Positions 19,698 through 29,245 of a DNA stretch of 64,000 nt are shown in pieces. This DNA is from Rhodovulum sulfidophilum. GTDB taxonomy: Bacteria > Pseudomonadota > Alphaproteobacteria > Rhodobacterales > Rhodobacteraceae. The DNA lies in assembly GCA_003241785.1 (NCBI GenBank), contig QFPW01000011.1, positions 66,740 to 130,739 on the forward strand, given 5' to 3'. The notes beneath the pieces were generated by a model. The model saw only the letters and a list, made by a program, of their open reading frames with translations. It ran no database searches and was not told the DNA's origin. Position 1 is the stretch's first letter. Every line of letters starts with the position of its first letter. The translations under genes and the position numbers were made by a program.

Positions 19698-20837
19698 TCA
19701 GCTCCTCTCGCGGGGCCTGTGCACATGCGCGCTCTGCGCGAGGCCGAAGGCGGCGAGCAGCACCAGCATCGCCGAGCCGCCGTAGGAGACCAGCGGGAGC
19801 GGCACGCCGACCACCGGCATCAGGCCCATGACCATAGCCATGTTGACCGAGAAGAACAGGAAGAAGGTGGCTCCGATCCCGCCCGTCAGCAGCGCGCCGA
19901 ACCGGTCGCGGTTCGAGATGGCGCTCTGCACGCAGAAGACGATGACGAGGGTGAAGAGGATCAGCAGCGCCAGCGTGCCCATGAAGCCGAATTCCTCGGC
20001 GAGCGTCGTGAAGATGAAATCGGTGTGCTTCTCGGGCAGGAAGTTGAGCCGGCTCTGCGTGCCCTGCATGTAGCCCCGCCCGGAGAGCCCGCCGGAGCCG
20101 AGCGCGATCTTGGCCTGGGTGATGTGGTAGCCGGTGCCGAGCGGGTCCTTGGAGGGGTCGAGGAAGGTGTCGATCCGGTTGAACTGGTAGTCGCGCAGAA
20201 GCTGCCAGTCGGTGCCGCGCGACTTGAAGACCGCGGTGACGAGGCCGCCAGCCGCGGCGGCGGCGGTCGCGAAATACCAGATCGAGACGCCGGCGAGGAA
20301 CATGACCGCGGCGCCGCCCGAGAGCAGCATGATCGAGGTGCCGAGGTCGGGCTGGGTCAGGACGAGGAAGACCGGCGCGAGGATCAGCGCGAGCGGCGGC
20401 AACATCCAGAGCGGCCGCGACACCTTCTCGACCGGGAGCCACGCGTAATAGGCGGCGAGCAGCATCACGAGGGAGATCTTCATCATCTCCGAGGGTTGCA
20501 GCACCATGAAGCCTAGGTTGATCCAGCGCTGCGCGCCCATGCCGACATGGCCGGCGAGCTCGACATAGAGCAGCAGTGCGAAGGAGACGGCGTAGGCGAT
20601 GGGCGAGATCAGCTTCCAGAAGCGGATGTCGATCATCGCGATCACCAGCATCACCAAGAGCCCCATCGCGAAGCGCGTCATCTGCGCCCGCGCCCAGGGA
20701 TCGAACGAGCCGCCGGCGACGGAATAGAGCATCATGAAGCCGGTGCCCGCGATCGCCGAGACCAGCAGCACCAGCGGCCAGTTGACGGCGAGAAGCTTCG
20801 CCGCGCCCCGGGGGGTGTAGGTGTCGCGCGCGCTCAT
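19698..20837 (-). CDS. rodA: Peptidoglycan glycosyltransferase RodA
   Basis: The 379-residue SEDS-family protein has about ten membrane segments. It carries the elongasome-type motifs GFMVLQPSEMMKI, LTQPDLGTSIM and a late PVVGVPLPLVSYGGSAML. It polymerises lipid II glycan strands together with PBP2, encoded directly upstream. The start codon lies in the last unit of a three-copy 14-bp tandem repeat that fills the gap to mrdA. The gene is fourth in the mreC-mreD-mrdA-rodA order. Confidence 0.95.
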   Translation of the reverse strand: MSARDTYTPRGAAKLLAVNWPLVLLVSAIAGTGFMMLYSVAGGSFDPWARAQMTRFAMGLLVMLVIAMIDIRFWKLISPIAYAVSFALLLYVELAGHVGMGAQRWINLGFMVLQPSEMMKISLVMLLAAYYAWLPVEKVSRPLWMLPPLALILAPVFLVLTQPDLGTSIMLLSGGAAVMFLAGVSIWYFATAAAAAGGLVTAVFKSRGTDWQLLRDYQFNRIDTFLDPSKDPLGTGYHITQAKIALGSGGLSGRGYMQGTQSRLNFLPEKHTDFIFTTLAEEFGFMGTLALLILFTLVIVFCVQSAISNRDRFGALLTGGIGATFFLFFSVNMAMVMGLMPVVGVPLPLVSYGGSAMLVLLAAFGLAQSAHVHRPRERS

Positions 20838-20875
20838 CCCCGGTCCCTCATCCCCGGTCTCTCATCCTCGGTCCC
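20834..20875. repeat. 14-bp tandem repeat filling the mrdA-rodA gap
   Basis: Three direct copies of TCATCCCCGGTCCC (the second and third with one change each) cover exactly the space between the mrdA stop and the rodA start. On the coding strand each unit reads GGGACCGGGGATGA, so each carries a possible ribosome site and ATG. Because 14 is not a multiple of three, the three ATGs are in different frames. Confidence 0.85.
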
Positions 20876-22807
20876 TCACGCGCGGTCGCGCGGCGTCGTG
20901 CCGGGCGCGGTGGGTTCGGGCGGCACGGCCTCGGCCGCCGGCATCTTCGCGCGCTGCTCCTCGATCGCCTTGCGCTGTTCCGGCGGATAGGCCTCGAGCG
21001 GCGGCAGCCCGCCGTAGAGCGCGTAGGCGAGAATGTCGCGCGCGATCGGCGCCGCCACCGCCGAGCCGCCGCCGCCATGCTCGACGATCTGGGCGATCGC
21101 GTAGCGCGGCGCGTCATAGGGCGCGTAGGCGATGAAGAGCGCGTGGTCGCGCCGGTTCCAGGGCAGCTGCTCGTTCTTGGTGACGCCGCGGGCGCGCTCG
21201 GCGGCGGTGATGACGCGGACCTGGCTGGTGCCGGTCTTGCCGGCCATCAAGGGCTCGACCAGGCGCGAGCGATAGGCGGTGCCCTCGTTCGAGACCGCGA
21301 ACACGCCGTTCCGGACCGCCGCGAGATGCCTCGGATCGAGGCCGAGCGAGTCCGGGGGATCGGCGGCGACCGGGACGCCGCCCACCTCCCTGACGAGCCG
21401 CGGCACCACCGCGTTGCCCGAGGCGACCCGCGCCGTCATCACCGCCAGCTGCAGCGGCGAGGCGAGGGTGAAACCCTGGCCGATGCCGTAGTTGAAGCTG
21501 TCGCCGACCGTCCAGCCTTCCTTCCGCGCGGCGGTCTTCCAGGCGCGGTCCGGCATCAGCCCGGCGGCGACGGCCGGCAGCGGCAGGTCGGGGCGGGCGC
21601 CGAGGCCGAGCCGGTGCGCCATCGACGAGATCGCGTCGGCGCCGACGCGGCGGGCGACCTCGTAGTAATAGCAGTCGCAGGACTGCGACAGGCTCTTGCG
21701 CAGGTCTACCGTGCCATGACCACCGTGCTTCCAGCAGTGGAAGCGGCGGTTGCCGAGCTGGGTGAAGCCCGGGCAATAGACGGTGTCGCCCGGCGAGATC
21801 ACGCCCGCCGCCAGCGCCGCGAGCGCCACCACCGGCTTGAAGGTCGAGCCGGGCGGGTAGGCGCCGGTCACGGCCTTCGCCGCGAGTGGCCGGTGCTCGT
21901 CGTTCAGGAGCGCGTTCCACTCGGTCGAGCCGATGCCGAAGACGAAGCTGTTCGGATCGAAGCCGGGCGCCGAGGCGAGCGCCACGATATCGCCGTTCGC
22001 GACGTCGATCACCACCGCCGCCGCGCTCTCGCCCTCCATCCGGCTCATCGCGTAGCGCTGCAATCCTTCGTCGAGCGTCAGCGTGAGATCCTGGCCGGCC
22101 GTGCCCTCGACGCGGCCGAGCTCGCGCATCACCCGGCCCGCCGCGCTGACCTCGATCCGGAGCGTGCCGGCCTCGCCCCTGAGCGTGTCCTCCAGGCGCT
22201 GCTCGACGCCGGTCTTGCCGATCTGGAACCGCGGGATCCGGAGCAGGGGATCGGGATCCTCGAGCTTCGCGAGATCGCTCTCGGAGACTGGCCCGACATA
22301 GCCCACGACATGGCCGGTGTCGCGGCCGAGCGGATAGAAGCGGCTTAACCCCACCTCGGCCACTACGCCGGGCAGCACCGGCGCGTTGGCCGAGACCCGC
22401 GCGATGTCGTCCCAGGTCAGGTGTTCGGCGACCGTGACGGGCACGAAGGCGCTGCGGCTCGCGATCTCGCGCAGTGTGCGCTCGCGGGTCTCGGCGTCGA
22501 TCGGGATCACCTCGGCGAGCCGGTCGAGGATCGCCTCGGGGTCGCCCGCCTGCTCGCGCACCAGCGAGACGCGGTAGTTCTGCCGGTTCACCGCGAGCGG
22601 GACGCCGTTCCGGTCGGTGACGAGGCCGCGGGCGGGCGGGATCAGGCGCAGGTTGATCCGGTTCTCGTCGGCGAGCATCGCGTAGCGTTCGTGCTGCAGC
22701 AGCTGCAGGTCGCGCATCCGCCAGCCGAGCACGCCGACGACGCCGAGCTGGAGCCCGAGCAGCATCAGCGCGCGGCGGGTGATGCGCGGCGGCGGCGCGT
22801 CGCTCAT
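20876..22807 (-). CDS. mrdA: Penicillin-binding protein 2 (transpeptidase)
   Basis: The 643-residue class B penicillin-binding protein has an N-terminal membrane anchor (ALMLLGLQLGVVGVLG). A dimerisation domain with RGLVTDRNGVPLAVN follows, and then the transpeptidase domain. The active-site serine is S321 in STFK. SCD in SQSCDCYYYEV stands at the SxN position, and KTG at K524 completes the site. It cross-links new peptidoglycan during cell elongation together with RodA. Its start overlaps the mreD stop by ATGA. The much longer open frame that reaches into mreD is not the gene. Confidence 0.95.
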   Translation of the reverse strand: MSDAPPPRITRRALMLLGLQLGVVGVLGWRMRDLQLLQHERYAMLADENRINLRLIPPARGLVTDRNGVPLAVNRQNYRVSLVREQAGDPEAILDRLAEVIPIDAETRERTLREIASRSAFVPVTVAEHLTWDDIARVSANAPVLPGVVAEVGLSRFYPLGRDTGHVVGYVGPVSESDLAKLEDPDPLLRIPRFQIGKTGVEQRLEDTLRGEAGTLRIEVSAAGRVMRELGRVEGTAGQDLTLTLDEGLQRYAMSRMEGESAAAVVIDVANGDIVALASAPGFDPNSFVFGIGSTEWNALLNDEHRPLAAKAVTGAYPPGSTFKPVVALAALAAGVISPGDTVYCPGFTQLGNRRFHCWKHGGHGTVDLRKSLSQSCDCYYYEVARRVGADAISSMAHRLGLGARPDLPLPAVAAGLMPDRAWKTAARKEGWTVGDSFNYGIGQGFTLASPLQLAVMTARVASGNAVVPRLVREVGGVPVAADPPDSLGLDPRHLAAVRNGVFAVSNEGTAYRSRLVEPLMAGKTGTSQVRVITAAERARGVTKNEQLPWNRRDHALFIAYAPYDAPRYAIAQIVEHGGGGSAVAAPIARDILAYALYGGLPPLEAYPPEQRKAIEEQRAKMPAAEAVPPEPTAPGTTPRDRA

Positions 22808-23328
22808 GCGAGCCCCCCGCGCGAGGGTTCGGGCGCCCGCCGCGCGCCGAGCAGCCAGCCGACCAGCCCGGCCACGACGGGATAGGCGATCGCGGTCGCG
22901 ATCACATGGCCCCGGAGCGCCGCGAGGCCCGGGGGCGTCGCGAGCGAGAGCGCGAGGAGCGCGGTGATCGCCGCGATCATCAGCGCGAAGCCGAGCACGG
23001 CGGTGAGCCATTCGCGGAGGAAGCTCCACTCCCGCGCCGCGCCCTCGCGGTCCCGGACGAGCTCGCTCACCGCGAGCAGGCCGAGCGCGCCGAGCCCCGG
23101 CGGGCGGGCGAGCAGGAGGTCGGCGAGCAGGCCGAGCGCGAGCACGGTGACGACCGGCGCGGACCGGGGCGCGCGCGCCACCCAGGCGAAGACGAGGCAA
23201 TAGAGCAGGTCCGGCATCGCCGCGCCGCCACCCGGCGCGAGCGGCAGGAGGGCCGCGTAGATCGCGACGACGCCGAGGAGCGGCAGGAGCGCGCAGCGCG
23301 GCCAGAACGGGATCCGCGCCCGGGTCAT
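22804..23328 (-). CDS. mreD: Rod shape-determining protein MreD
   Basis: The 174-residue membrane protein has about five hydrophobic segments, including LLPLLGVVAIYAALLPLAP and AVLGFALMIAAITALLALSL. The alphaproteobacterial MreD motif MPDLLYCLVFAWVAR is present. It overlaps mreC by 4 bp upstream and mrdA by 4 bp downstream, a tight translational chain. MreD links MreC and the MreB filament to the wall synthases in the inner membrane. The primary sequence is poorly conserved, so gene order supports the call. Confidence 0.9.
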   Translation of the reverse strand: MTRARIPFWPRCALLPLLGVVAIYAALLPLAPGGGAAMPDLLYCLVFAWVARAPRSAPVVTVLALGLLADLLLARPPGLGALGLLAVSELVRDREGAAREWSFLREWLTAVLGFALMIAAITALLALSLATPPGLAALRGHVIATAIAYPVVAGLVGWLLGARRAPEPSRGGLA

Positions 23329-24233
23329 CCGCGATCCTCCGCGACGGCCGCGGGGCGCGCCAGTTCCGGGGGCAGCACCGGGCCGATCAGCCCGCCCGGC
23401 CCCTCGACGCTCGGCGCCGGCGCCTCGCGCAGCAGCCGGAGGAAGGAGAGGCCGCGGTTGTCGGCGGCGAGCCGCACGCGCTGGCGCCCCTCGGGCGTGG
23501 TGACGACCTGGCCGACCAGCAGGTCCGCCGGGAAGAGCCCGCCGTCGCCGGAGGTCACGACGCGGTCGCCGGGCCGGATCTCGTCGGGCTGGTCGAGGAA
23601 GTCGAGCGCCGGCGCCGCGGTGTCGTCGCCGGTCAGGATCGCGCGCTGGCCCGAGGGCAGGATCGTCACCGGCACCCGGCTCGACGGATCGGCGAGCAGC
23701 AGCACCCGGGCGGAGCGGTCGCCGAGCCCGGCGATCCGGCCGACGAGGCCGAGCCCGTCGACCGCCGCCGCGCCGTCCGCGACGCCGTCGCCCCGGCCGA
23801 CATTGACCATGACCGAGCGCTGGAACGGCCCGCCGGCGTCCGCCAGCACCTCGGCGGTGACGAAGCTCACCCGCGGGTTGAGACGGACATTGTTGAGCGC
23901 CAGCAGCCGCGCGTTCTTCTGCTCGAGCTGCAGCGCCACCTCGCGCCAGCCCTGCATCCGCTGCAGCTCGCGCCTCAGCTCCTCGTTCTGCTCGTGCACG
24001 CGGGCGTAGGAGCGCAGGTCGGAGATCATCCGGCCCGTCGCGGCGAGCGGGCGCAGCGTCCATTCGAAGCTCGGGACGAAAGTGTCGACGAGGCTGGCGC
24101 GGAACCGCTCGACGCGCGGGTTGTCGATCCGCCAGAGCAGGAACAGGCCGATCAGCAGCGCCGCGACGAGGCCGACCAGCACCCGTCGCAATCCGCGCAG
24201 ATAGTCCGGAGATGCCTCGTTACTCAGCGCCAC
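23325..24233 (-). CDS. mreC: Rod shape-determining protein MreC
   Basis: The 302-residue protein has one N-terminal membrane helix (VLVGLVAALLIGLFLLW), then a periplasmic coiled coil (ARVHEQNEELRRELQRMQ, about residues 75-105). The MreC beta-barrel domain follows, with VNVGRGDGVADGAAAV and GLVGRIAGLGDRSARVLLL. It connects cytoplasmic MreB with PBP2. It lies 69 bp downstream of mreB and overlaps mreD by 4 bp. Confidence 0.94.
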   Translation of the reverse strand: MALSNEASPDYLRGLRRVLVGLVAALLIGLFLLWRIDNPRVERFRASLVDTFVPSFEWTLRPLAATGRMISDLRSYARVHEQNEELRRELQRMQGWREVALQLEQKNARLLALNNVRLNPRVSFVTAEVLADAGGPFQRSVMVNVGRGDGVADGAAAVDGLGLVGRIAGLGDRSARVLLLADPSSRVPVTILPSGQRAILTGDDTAAPALDFLDQPDEIRPGDRVVTSGDGGLFPADLLVGQVVTTPEGRQRVRLAADNRGLSFLRLLREAPAPSVEGPGGLIGPVLPPELARPAAVAEDRG

Positions 24234-24302
24234 GCCAATCTCGCCTCAAGGGAGGCCGCGACCCGCGCGGCCATCCGGTCCGGACCGGTCTTCGCGCCGC
24301 TC

Positions 24303-25648
<1,346 letters not shown>

Positions 25649-25697
25649 GGCGGCGTCACCGCGCCGCTCCGCCGAGACGCTGGCGCGAGCGGGCGCT

Positions 25698-25725
25698 TGT
25701 GCTAGCATGTGCACATGTCAGCACA
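25698..25725. promoter_or_regulatory. Autoregulatory operator of the toxin-antitoxin pair
   Basis: A 28-bp near palindrome has outer arms TGTGCT and AGCACA and a perfect core ATGTGCACAT, with 12 of 14 base pairs matching. It ends 10 bp before the chosen antitoxin start. RHH antitoxins of this type commonly repress their own operon from such a site. Confidence 0.6.
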
Positions 25726-25735
25726 GGATCGCGCC

Positions 25736-25996
25736 ATGCCGGAAAGCACCACGATGACCATCCGCGTGAGCCCGGACCTCAAGGCGCGACTGGACCGTCT
25801 GGCGCGGGACACGCGACGCAGCCGGTCGTTCCTCGCGGCCGAGGCCGTCTCGGCCTACGTGGACCGCGAACTCGCGATCATCGAAGGCATCGCCGCGGGG
25901 ATACGCGATATGGAGGCGGGGCGCGTGGTCTCGCACGAGGATGCGATGGCCGAGGTTGACGCGGCGTTGGCAGCGGCCGAGGCCAAGCGAAAGTGA
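25736..25996 (+). CDS. CopG/RHH-family antitoxin
   Basis: The 86-residue protein has the ribbon-helix-helix pattern TMTIRVSPDLKARLDRLARDTRRSRSFLAAEAV near its start. An acidic, toxin-binding tail with SHEDAMAEVDAALAAAEAK follows. Two in-frame ATGs upstream (25709 and 25715) lie inside the operator palindrome, so the ATG at 25736 with AGGA just upstream is preferred. The stop overlaps the GTG start of the toxin gene. The module is of the ParD/ParE or RelB/RelE type. It neutralises the toxin and represses the promoter. Confidence 0.85.
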   Translation: MPESTTMTIRVSPDLKARLDRLARDTRRSRSFLAAEAVSAYVDRELAIIEGIAAGIRDMEAGRVVSHEDAMAEVDAALAAAEAKRK

Positions 25997-26292
25997 CGCG
26001 GACCGTTCGATGGACGCGCGCCGCCCTCGACGATCTCAAGGACCAGATCAGCTATATCGCGACTGACAGCCCGGCCGCCGCCAGAAGCGTCGCGTCGCGC
26101 CTTCGCGCGACCGCCGAGGCGCTCGCGGACATGCCTACCGGCCGGCCGGGCCGCGTCGGTGGCACCTATGAGAAATCCGTCCGGAAATTGCCGTACATCG
26201 TTGCCTACGCGCTCGATTCGCGGGGCGATATCGTGATCTTGCGCGTCATCCATACCGCGAGGGATTGGGGCGCGGGGCGCTGGCCGGAATAG
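25993..26292 (+). CDS. ParE/RelE-superfamily toxin
   Basis: The 99-residue basic protein begins with a GTG overlapping the antitoxin stop. It shows VRWTRAALDDLKDQISYIATDSPAAA, the usual N-terminal helical hairpin of ParE/RelE toxins. A sheet with KLPYIVAYALDSRGDIVILRVIHTARDW follows; the RVIHTARDW ending is characteristic. Its target, gyrase or ribosome-bound mRNA, cannot be told from sequence, though the features are closer to ParE. The pair sits beside an AT-rich ParA gene, in a spot that looks like a site of gene acquisition. Confidence 0.85.
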   Translation: MTRTVRWTRAALDDLKDQISYIATDSPAAARSVASRLRATAEALADMPTGRPGRVGGTYEKSVRKLPYIVAYALDSRGDIVILRVIHTARDWGAGRWPE

Positions 26293-26349
26293 GAGCGACT
26301 GATGCCCGTGAATGCTCTCGGTGCTAGGTTGCACGCAGGCCAACGACGC

Positions 26350-26382
26350 CTATCCGTATGCGGTGCAGACGCAAGCGGATAG
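26350..26382. other. Two-part hairpin upstream of the solitary parA
   Basis: CTATCCG pairs with CGGATAG and, inside it, TGCG pairs with CGCA around a 7-base loop, with a 2-base internal mismatch. It lies in the 206-bp stretch between the toxin stop and parA, which has no gene. It could be an RNA structure or a recombination or binding site. No function is assigned. Confidence 0.4.
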
Positions 26383-26444
26383 ATGGGAACCGTGGTGCAA
26401 TCGATACCAAGCGACCTGTCTGTGTCCTATTGAGACTTGCAAAT

Positions 26445-26457
26445 GTCCATTTTGGAC
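26445..26457. promoter_or_regulatory. Palindrome before the solitary parA gene
   Basis: GTCCATTTTGGAC is a perfect palindrome around a TTT centre, about 42 bp before the chosen parA start. Two more TGTCC units lie close by, one on each side, both in the same orientation. It may be an operator or a ParA/partner binding site. Confidence 0.35.
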
Positions 26458-26498
26458 GTCATAGTGTCCAGATCGACGGGCATTGATTGGAGGTCGCT

Positions 26499-27521
26499 GT
26501 GGCGAAGAAGTACGCATTCTGGAATAATAAGGGAGGGACTGGGAAGACTAGCTTGGCATTCCAGTGTATTACGAAATATGCTGAAGATCATCCAGAAGAA
26601 AGAATATTAGCTATAGATGTTTGTCCTCAGGCAAATCTATCAGAGCTATTTCTGGGGGGGTTGAATTTCAAAGGAAGTGAAAAACTTCTCGCGAGGCATG
26701 GATTAATTCCGAGATGCAGTGTTGGTGGCTACTTCCAGCTCCGCCTGCCGTCTCCATACACGGTTCCCGTATTCTCTCCTGATGATTTTATTACGCATCC
26801 AAAGGACCAAAACGCGGCGGTTCCGAATAATATCGATCTTGTTTGTGGAGACCCGCTTCTTGAGCTACAATCAAACGCCGTTAACACGTTGGCCAATAAT
26901 CAGATTCCTGGATCGAATCCGTGGATCGAGGTAATTGATTGGCTGCGAGATTTCATAGAAAAAATAGAATACAGATATGATGCAATCTTCTTTGATTGCA
27001 ATCCTAGTTTCTCACTATATACTCAGATTGCCCTATCGGCATCTGATCTTTTAGTATTGCCGGTGATGGCGGATGACTCGTCCCGTAGGGCGATCCAGAA
27101 CGCCTTTTCACTAGTGTATGGCCTAAAACTACCTTCGGATATTTATCTCGCTTTCGCTTTTGCAACCAAATTGAGAGATGCAGGCCGAGACCTTCCGAAG
27201 GTACATCTTATAATCAAAAATAGACTTACTCAGTATATGGGAGCCGCCTCTGCCTATGCGGCGGTTCTCTCAGCGATAGAGTGGGATATTGACGCCTTAA
27301 TTAAGACAAATCCTGATATATTTAATTTTTCAAAGTCGTCAGAAGGATTCACTGAAATGCGCGATTTTGGAACCACAGGGGTTGTTGCGTTTGCTAAGGG
27401 GCAGCCACTTTCACAAGTCGCGGTAGGAAAGCAGACCGTAAATGGGCATAGAGTTGAAGTAAAATTGGACTACCTAAAAAACGCTCGCGATGCACTCGAG
27501 ATAACCACCGCAAGATTGTAG
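26499..27521 (+). CDS. Solitary ParA-family ATPase, AT-rich, probably acquired
   Basis: The 340-residue protein has a ParA-type deviant Walker A KGGTGKTS (K11, K16), Walker A' IDVCPQANLSELFL and Walker B AIFFDCNPSFSLYT. ALSASDLLVLPVMADDSSRRA follows. The start is the GTG at 26499 with GGAGG 5 bp upstream; a TTG 12 bp earlier is less well placed. The gene is far richer in A+T than everything around it and uses codons such as TTA, ATA and AGA that its neighbours avoid. No ParB, parS cluster, origin or replication gene lies nearby, so a plasmid partition role is not supported. Its function is unknown. Confidence 0.8.
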   Translation: MAKKYAFWNNKGGTGKTSLAFQCITKYAEDHPEERILAIDVCPQANLSELFLGGLNFKGSEKLLARHGLIPRCSVGGYFQLRLPSPYTVPVFSPDDFITHPKDQNAAVPNNIDLVCGDPLLELQSNAVNTLANNQIPGSNPWIEVIDWLRDFIEKIEYRYDAIFFDCNPSFSLYTQIALSASDLLVLPVMADDSSRRAIQNAFSLVYGLKLPSDIYLAFAFATKLRDAGRDLPKVHLIIKNRLTQYMGAASAYAAVLSAIEWDIDALIKTNPDIFNFSKSSEGFTEMRDFGTTGVVAFAKGQPLSQVAVGKQTVNGHRVEVKLDYLKNARDALEITTARL

Positions 27522-27538
27522 CCATTTTTTTAAAGGTA

Positions 27539-27558
27539 GCCCCGGCTCTCGCCGGGGC
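27539..27558 (-). terminator. Hairpin downstream of leuA
   Basis: An 8-bp stem (GCCCCGGC and GCCGGGGC) with a 4-base loop lies 9 bp beyond the leuA stop and 17 bp beyond the parA stop. On the leuA strand it is followed by TACCTTT, a short T-rich tail. It probably serves both convergent genes. Confidence 0.6.
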
Positions 27559-27566
27559 CGCTACGC

Positions 27567-29147
27567 TCAGGCGCTCGCCGCCTCAGGCGCCGTCTTCATC
27601 CGGCGCACGAGGAGCTTGTTGACCGCGTTCACATAGGCCCGCGTCGAGGCGACGATCGTATCCGTGTCCGCCGACTGGCCGGTCGAGATCTTGCCGTCCT
27701 CCTCGAGCCGCACGCTCACCGTCGCCTGGGCGTCGGTGCCCTCGGTCACCGCGTGCACCTGGTAGAGGTTGAGCCGGGCGGTATGCGGCACCAGCGCGCG
27801 GACCGCGTTGAAGGCGGCGTCCACGGGGCCGTCGCCCGTGGTCTCGGCGCGGTGCTCGACGCCGTCGATCGTGAGCACGAGCTCGGCGGTCTGGGGCGCC
27901 TCGGTCCCGCAGACGACGCGGAGCGACTTCACCTGGATGCGGTCGTTGGCGGTATTGGTGCCGGTGTCCTGCATCAGCGCGACGAGGTCGTCGTCGTAGA
28001 CCTCCTTCTTGCGGTCGGCGAGCTCCTTGAACCGCACGAAGACGTCGTTGAGCTGGTTGTCGCCGACTTCGTAACCCAGTTCGCGCAGCTTCGAGCGCAG
28101 GGCGGCGCGGCCCGAGTGCTTGCCCATGACGAGCGAGGTCGCGTTGAGCCCGACGTCCTCGGGGCGCATGATCTCGAAGGTCTCGGCGTTCTTCAGCATG
28201 CCGTCCTGGTGGATGCCGCTCTCATGCGCGAAGGCGTTCTTGCCCACGACCGCCTTGTTGAACTGCACCGGGAAACCCGAGACGGTCGCGACGAGGCGGC
28301 TCGCCTGCATGATCTTGGTTGTGTCGACGCCGCTCCGGTAGGGCATGATGTCGTGCCGCACCTTCATCGCCATCACGACTTCCTCGAGCGCGGTATTGCC
28401 CGCGCGCTCGCCCAAGCCGTTGATCGTGCATTCGATCTGCCGCGCGCCGGCCTCGACGGCGGCGAGCGAATTGGCCGTCGCCATGCCGAGGTCGTTGTGG
28501 CAGTGGGTCGAGAAGATCACCGTGTCGGCGCCCGGCACGCGGGCGAGCAGCATCCGGATCAGGTCGGCGCTCTCGCGCGGCGCGGTATAGCCGACGGTGT
28601 CGGGGATGTTGATCGTGGTCGCGCCGGCCTTGATCGCGATCTCGACCACCCGGCAGAGATAGTCGTGCTCGGTCCGGGTCGCGTCCATCGGCGACCATTG
28701 CACGTTGTCGCAGAGGTTGCGGGCGTGGGTCACGGTGTCGTGAATCCGCTCGGCCATCTGGTCCTGGTCGAGGTTCGGGATCGCGCGGTGCAGCGGCGAG
28801 GTGCCGATGAAGGTGTGGATGCGCGGGCGTTTCGCGTGTTTCACCGCCTCCCAGCAGCGGTCGATGTCCTTGAAGTTCGCGCGCGCCAGGCCGCAGATCT
28901 GCGCGTTCTGGGCGATCTTGGCGATCCGGCTCACCGCCTCGAAATCGCCCTCGGAGGCGATCGGGAAGCCGGCCTCGATGATGTCGACGCCCATCTCGTC
29001 GAGCAGGGTCGCGATCTGGAGCTTTTCCTCGAGCGTCATCGTGGCGCCGGGCGACTGCTCGCCGTCGCGCAGCGTGGTGTCGAAGATCAGGACGCGGTCG
29101 CTCGGGGCGCGGGGGGCGTCGGTGACGGGCGGATTGGCTTCGGTCAT
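27567..29147 (-). CDS. leuA: 2-isopropylmalate synthase
   Basis: The 526-residue enzyme condenses acetyl-CoA with 2-ketoisovalerate in the first step of leucine synthesis. It shows IFDTTLRDGEQSPGATMTLEEK with the catalytic and metal residues, THCHNDLGMA with the metal-binding HxH, and the NGLGERAGNTALEE loop. The C-terminal LeuA dimer domain, the leucine feedback site, runs from about residue 395. It stands alone with no other leu genes in the window. Upstream lie a leucine-rich leader peptide and alternative hairpins, so control by leucine-tRNA availability is likely in addition to feedback inhibition. Confidence 0.96.
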   Translation of the reverse strand: MTEANPPVTDAPRAPSDRVLIFDTTLRDGEQSPGATMTLEEKLQIATLLDEMGVDIIEAGFPIASEGDFEAVSRIAKIAQNAQICGLARANFKDIDRCWEAVKHAKRPRIHTFIGTSPLHRAIPNLDQDQMAERIHDTVTHARNLCDNVQWSPMDATRTEHDYLCRVVEIAIKAGATTINIPDTVGYTAPRESADLIRMLLARVPGADTVIFSTHCHNDLGMATANSLAAVEAGARQIECTINGLGERAGNTALEEVVMAMKVRHDIMPYRSGVDTTKIMQASRLVATVSGFPVQFNKAVVGKNAFAHESGIHQDGMLKNAETFEIMRPEDVGLNATSLVMGKHSGRAALRSKLRELGYEVGDNQLNDVFVRFKELADRKKEVYDDDLVALMQDTGTNTANDRIQVKSLRVVCGTEAPQTAELVLTIDGVEHRAETTGDGPVDAAFNAVRALVPHTARLNLYQVHAVTEGTDAQATVSVRLEEDGKISTGQSADTDTIVASTRAYVNAVNKLLVRRMKTAPEAASA

Positions 29148-29191
29148 GGCCGATGGTCCTTTGGGAAGTCTCTCGGATGTCTGCTTGTCGC

Positions 29192-29245
29192 GGCGCGCGT
29201 CTCGGTCTCCTCTGAGCGCGCGCGCCTGCGGGGCGAGCTCAGAGG
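29192..29245 (-). promoter_or_regulatory. Alternative hairpins of the leuA leader (attenuator)
   Basis: On the leuA strand CCTCTGAGC (29237-29245) pairs perfectly with GCTCAGAGG (29209-29217). The left arm spans the stop codon of the leader peptide. A competing pairing joins GGCGCGCGCGCTC (29214-29226) with GAGACGCGCGCC (29192-29203). Both use the GCTC segment, so they exclude each other. No long T-run follows, so the switch could act on termination or on leuA translation. Confidence 0.6.

Noticed and set aside
26293..27566. A plasmid-type partition locus
   Set aside because: No ParB-like gene, no cluster of parS-like repeats and no replication gene were found around the ParA gene.
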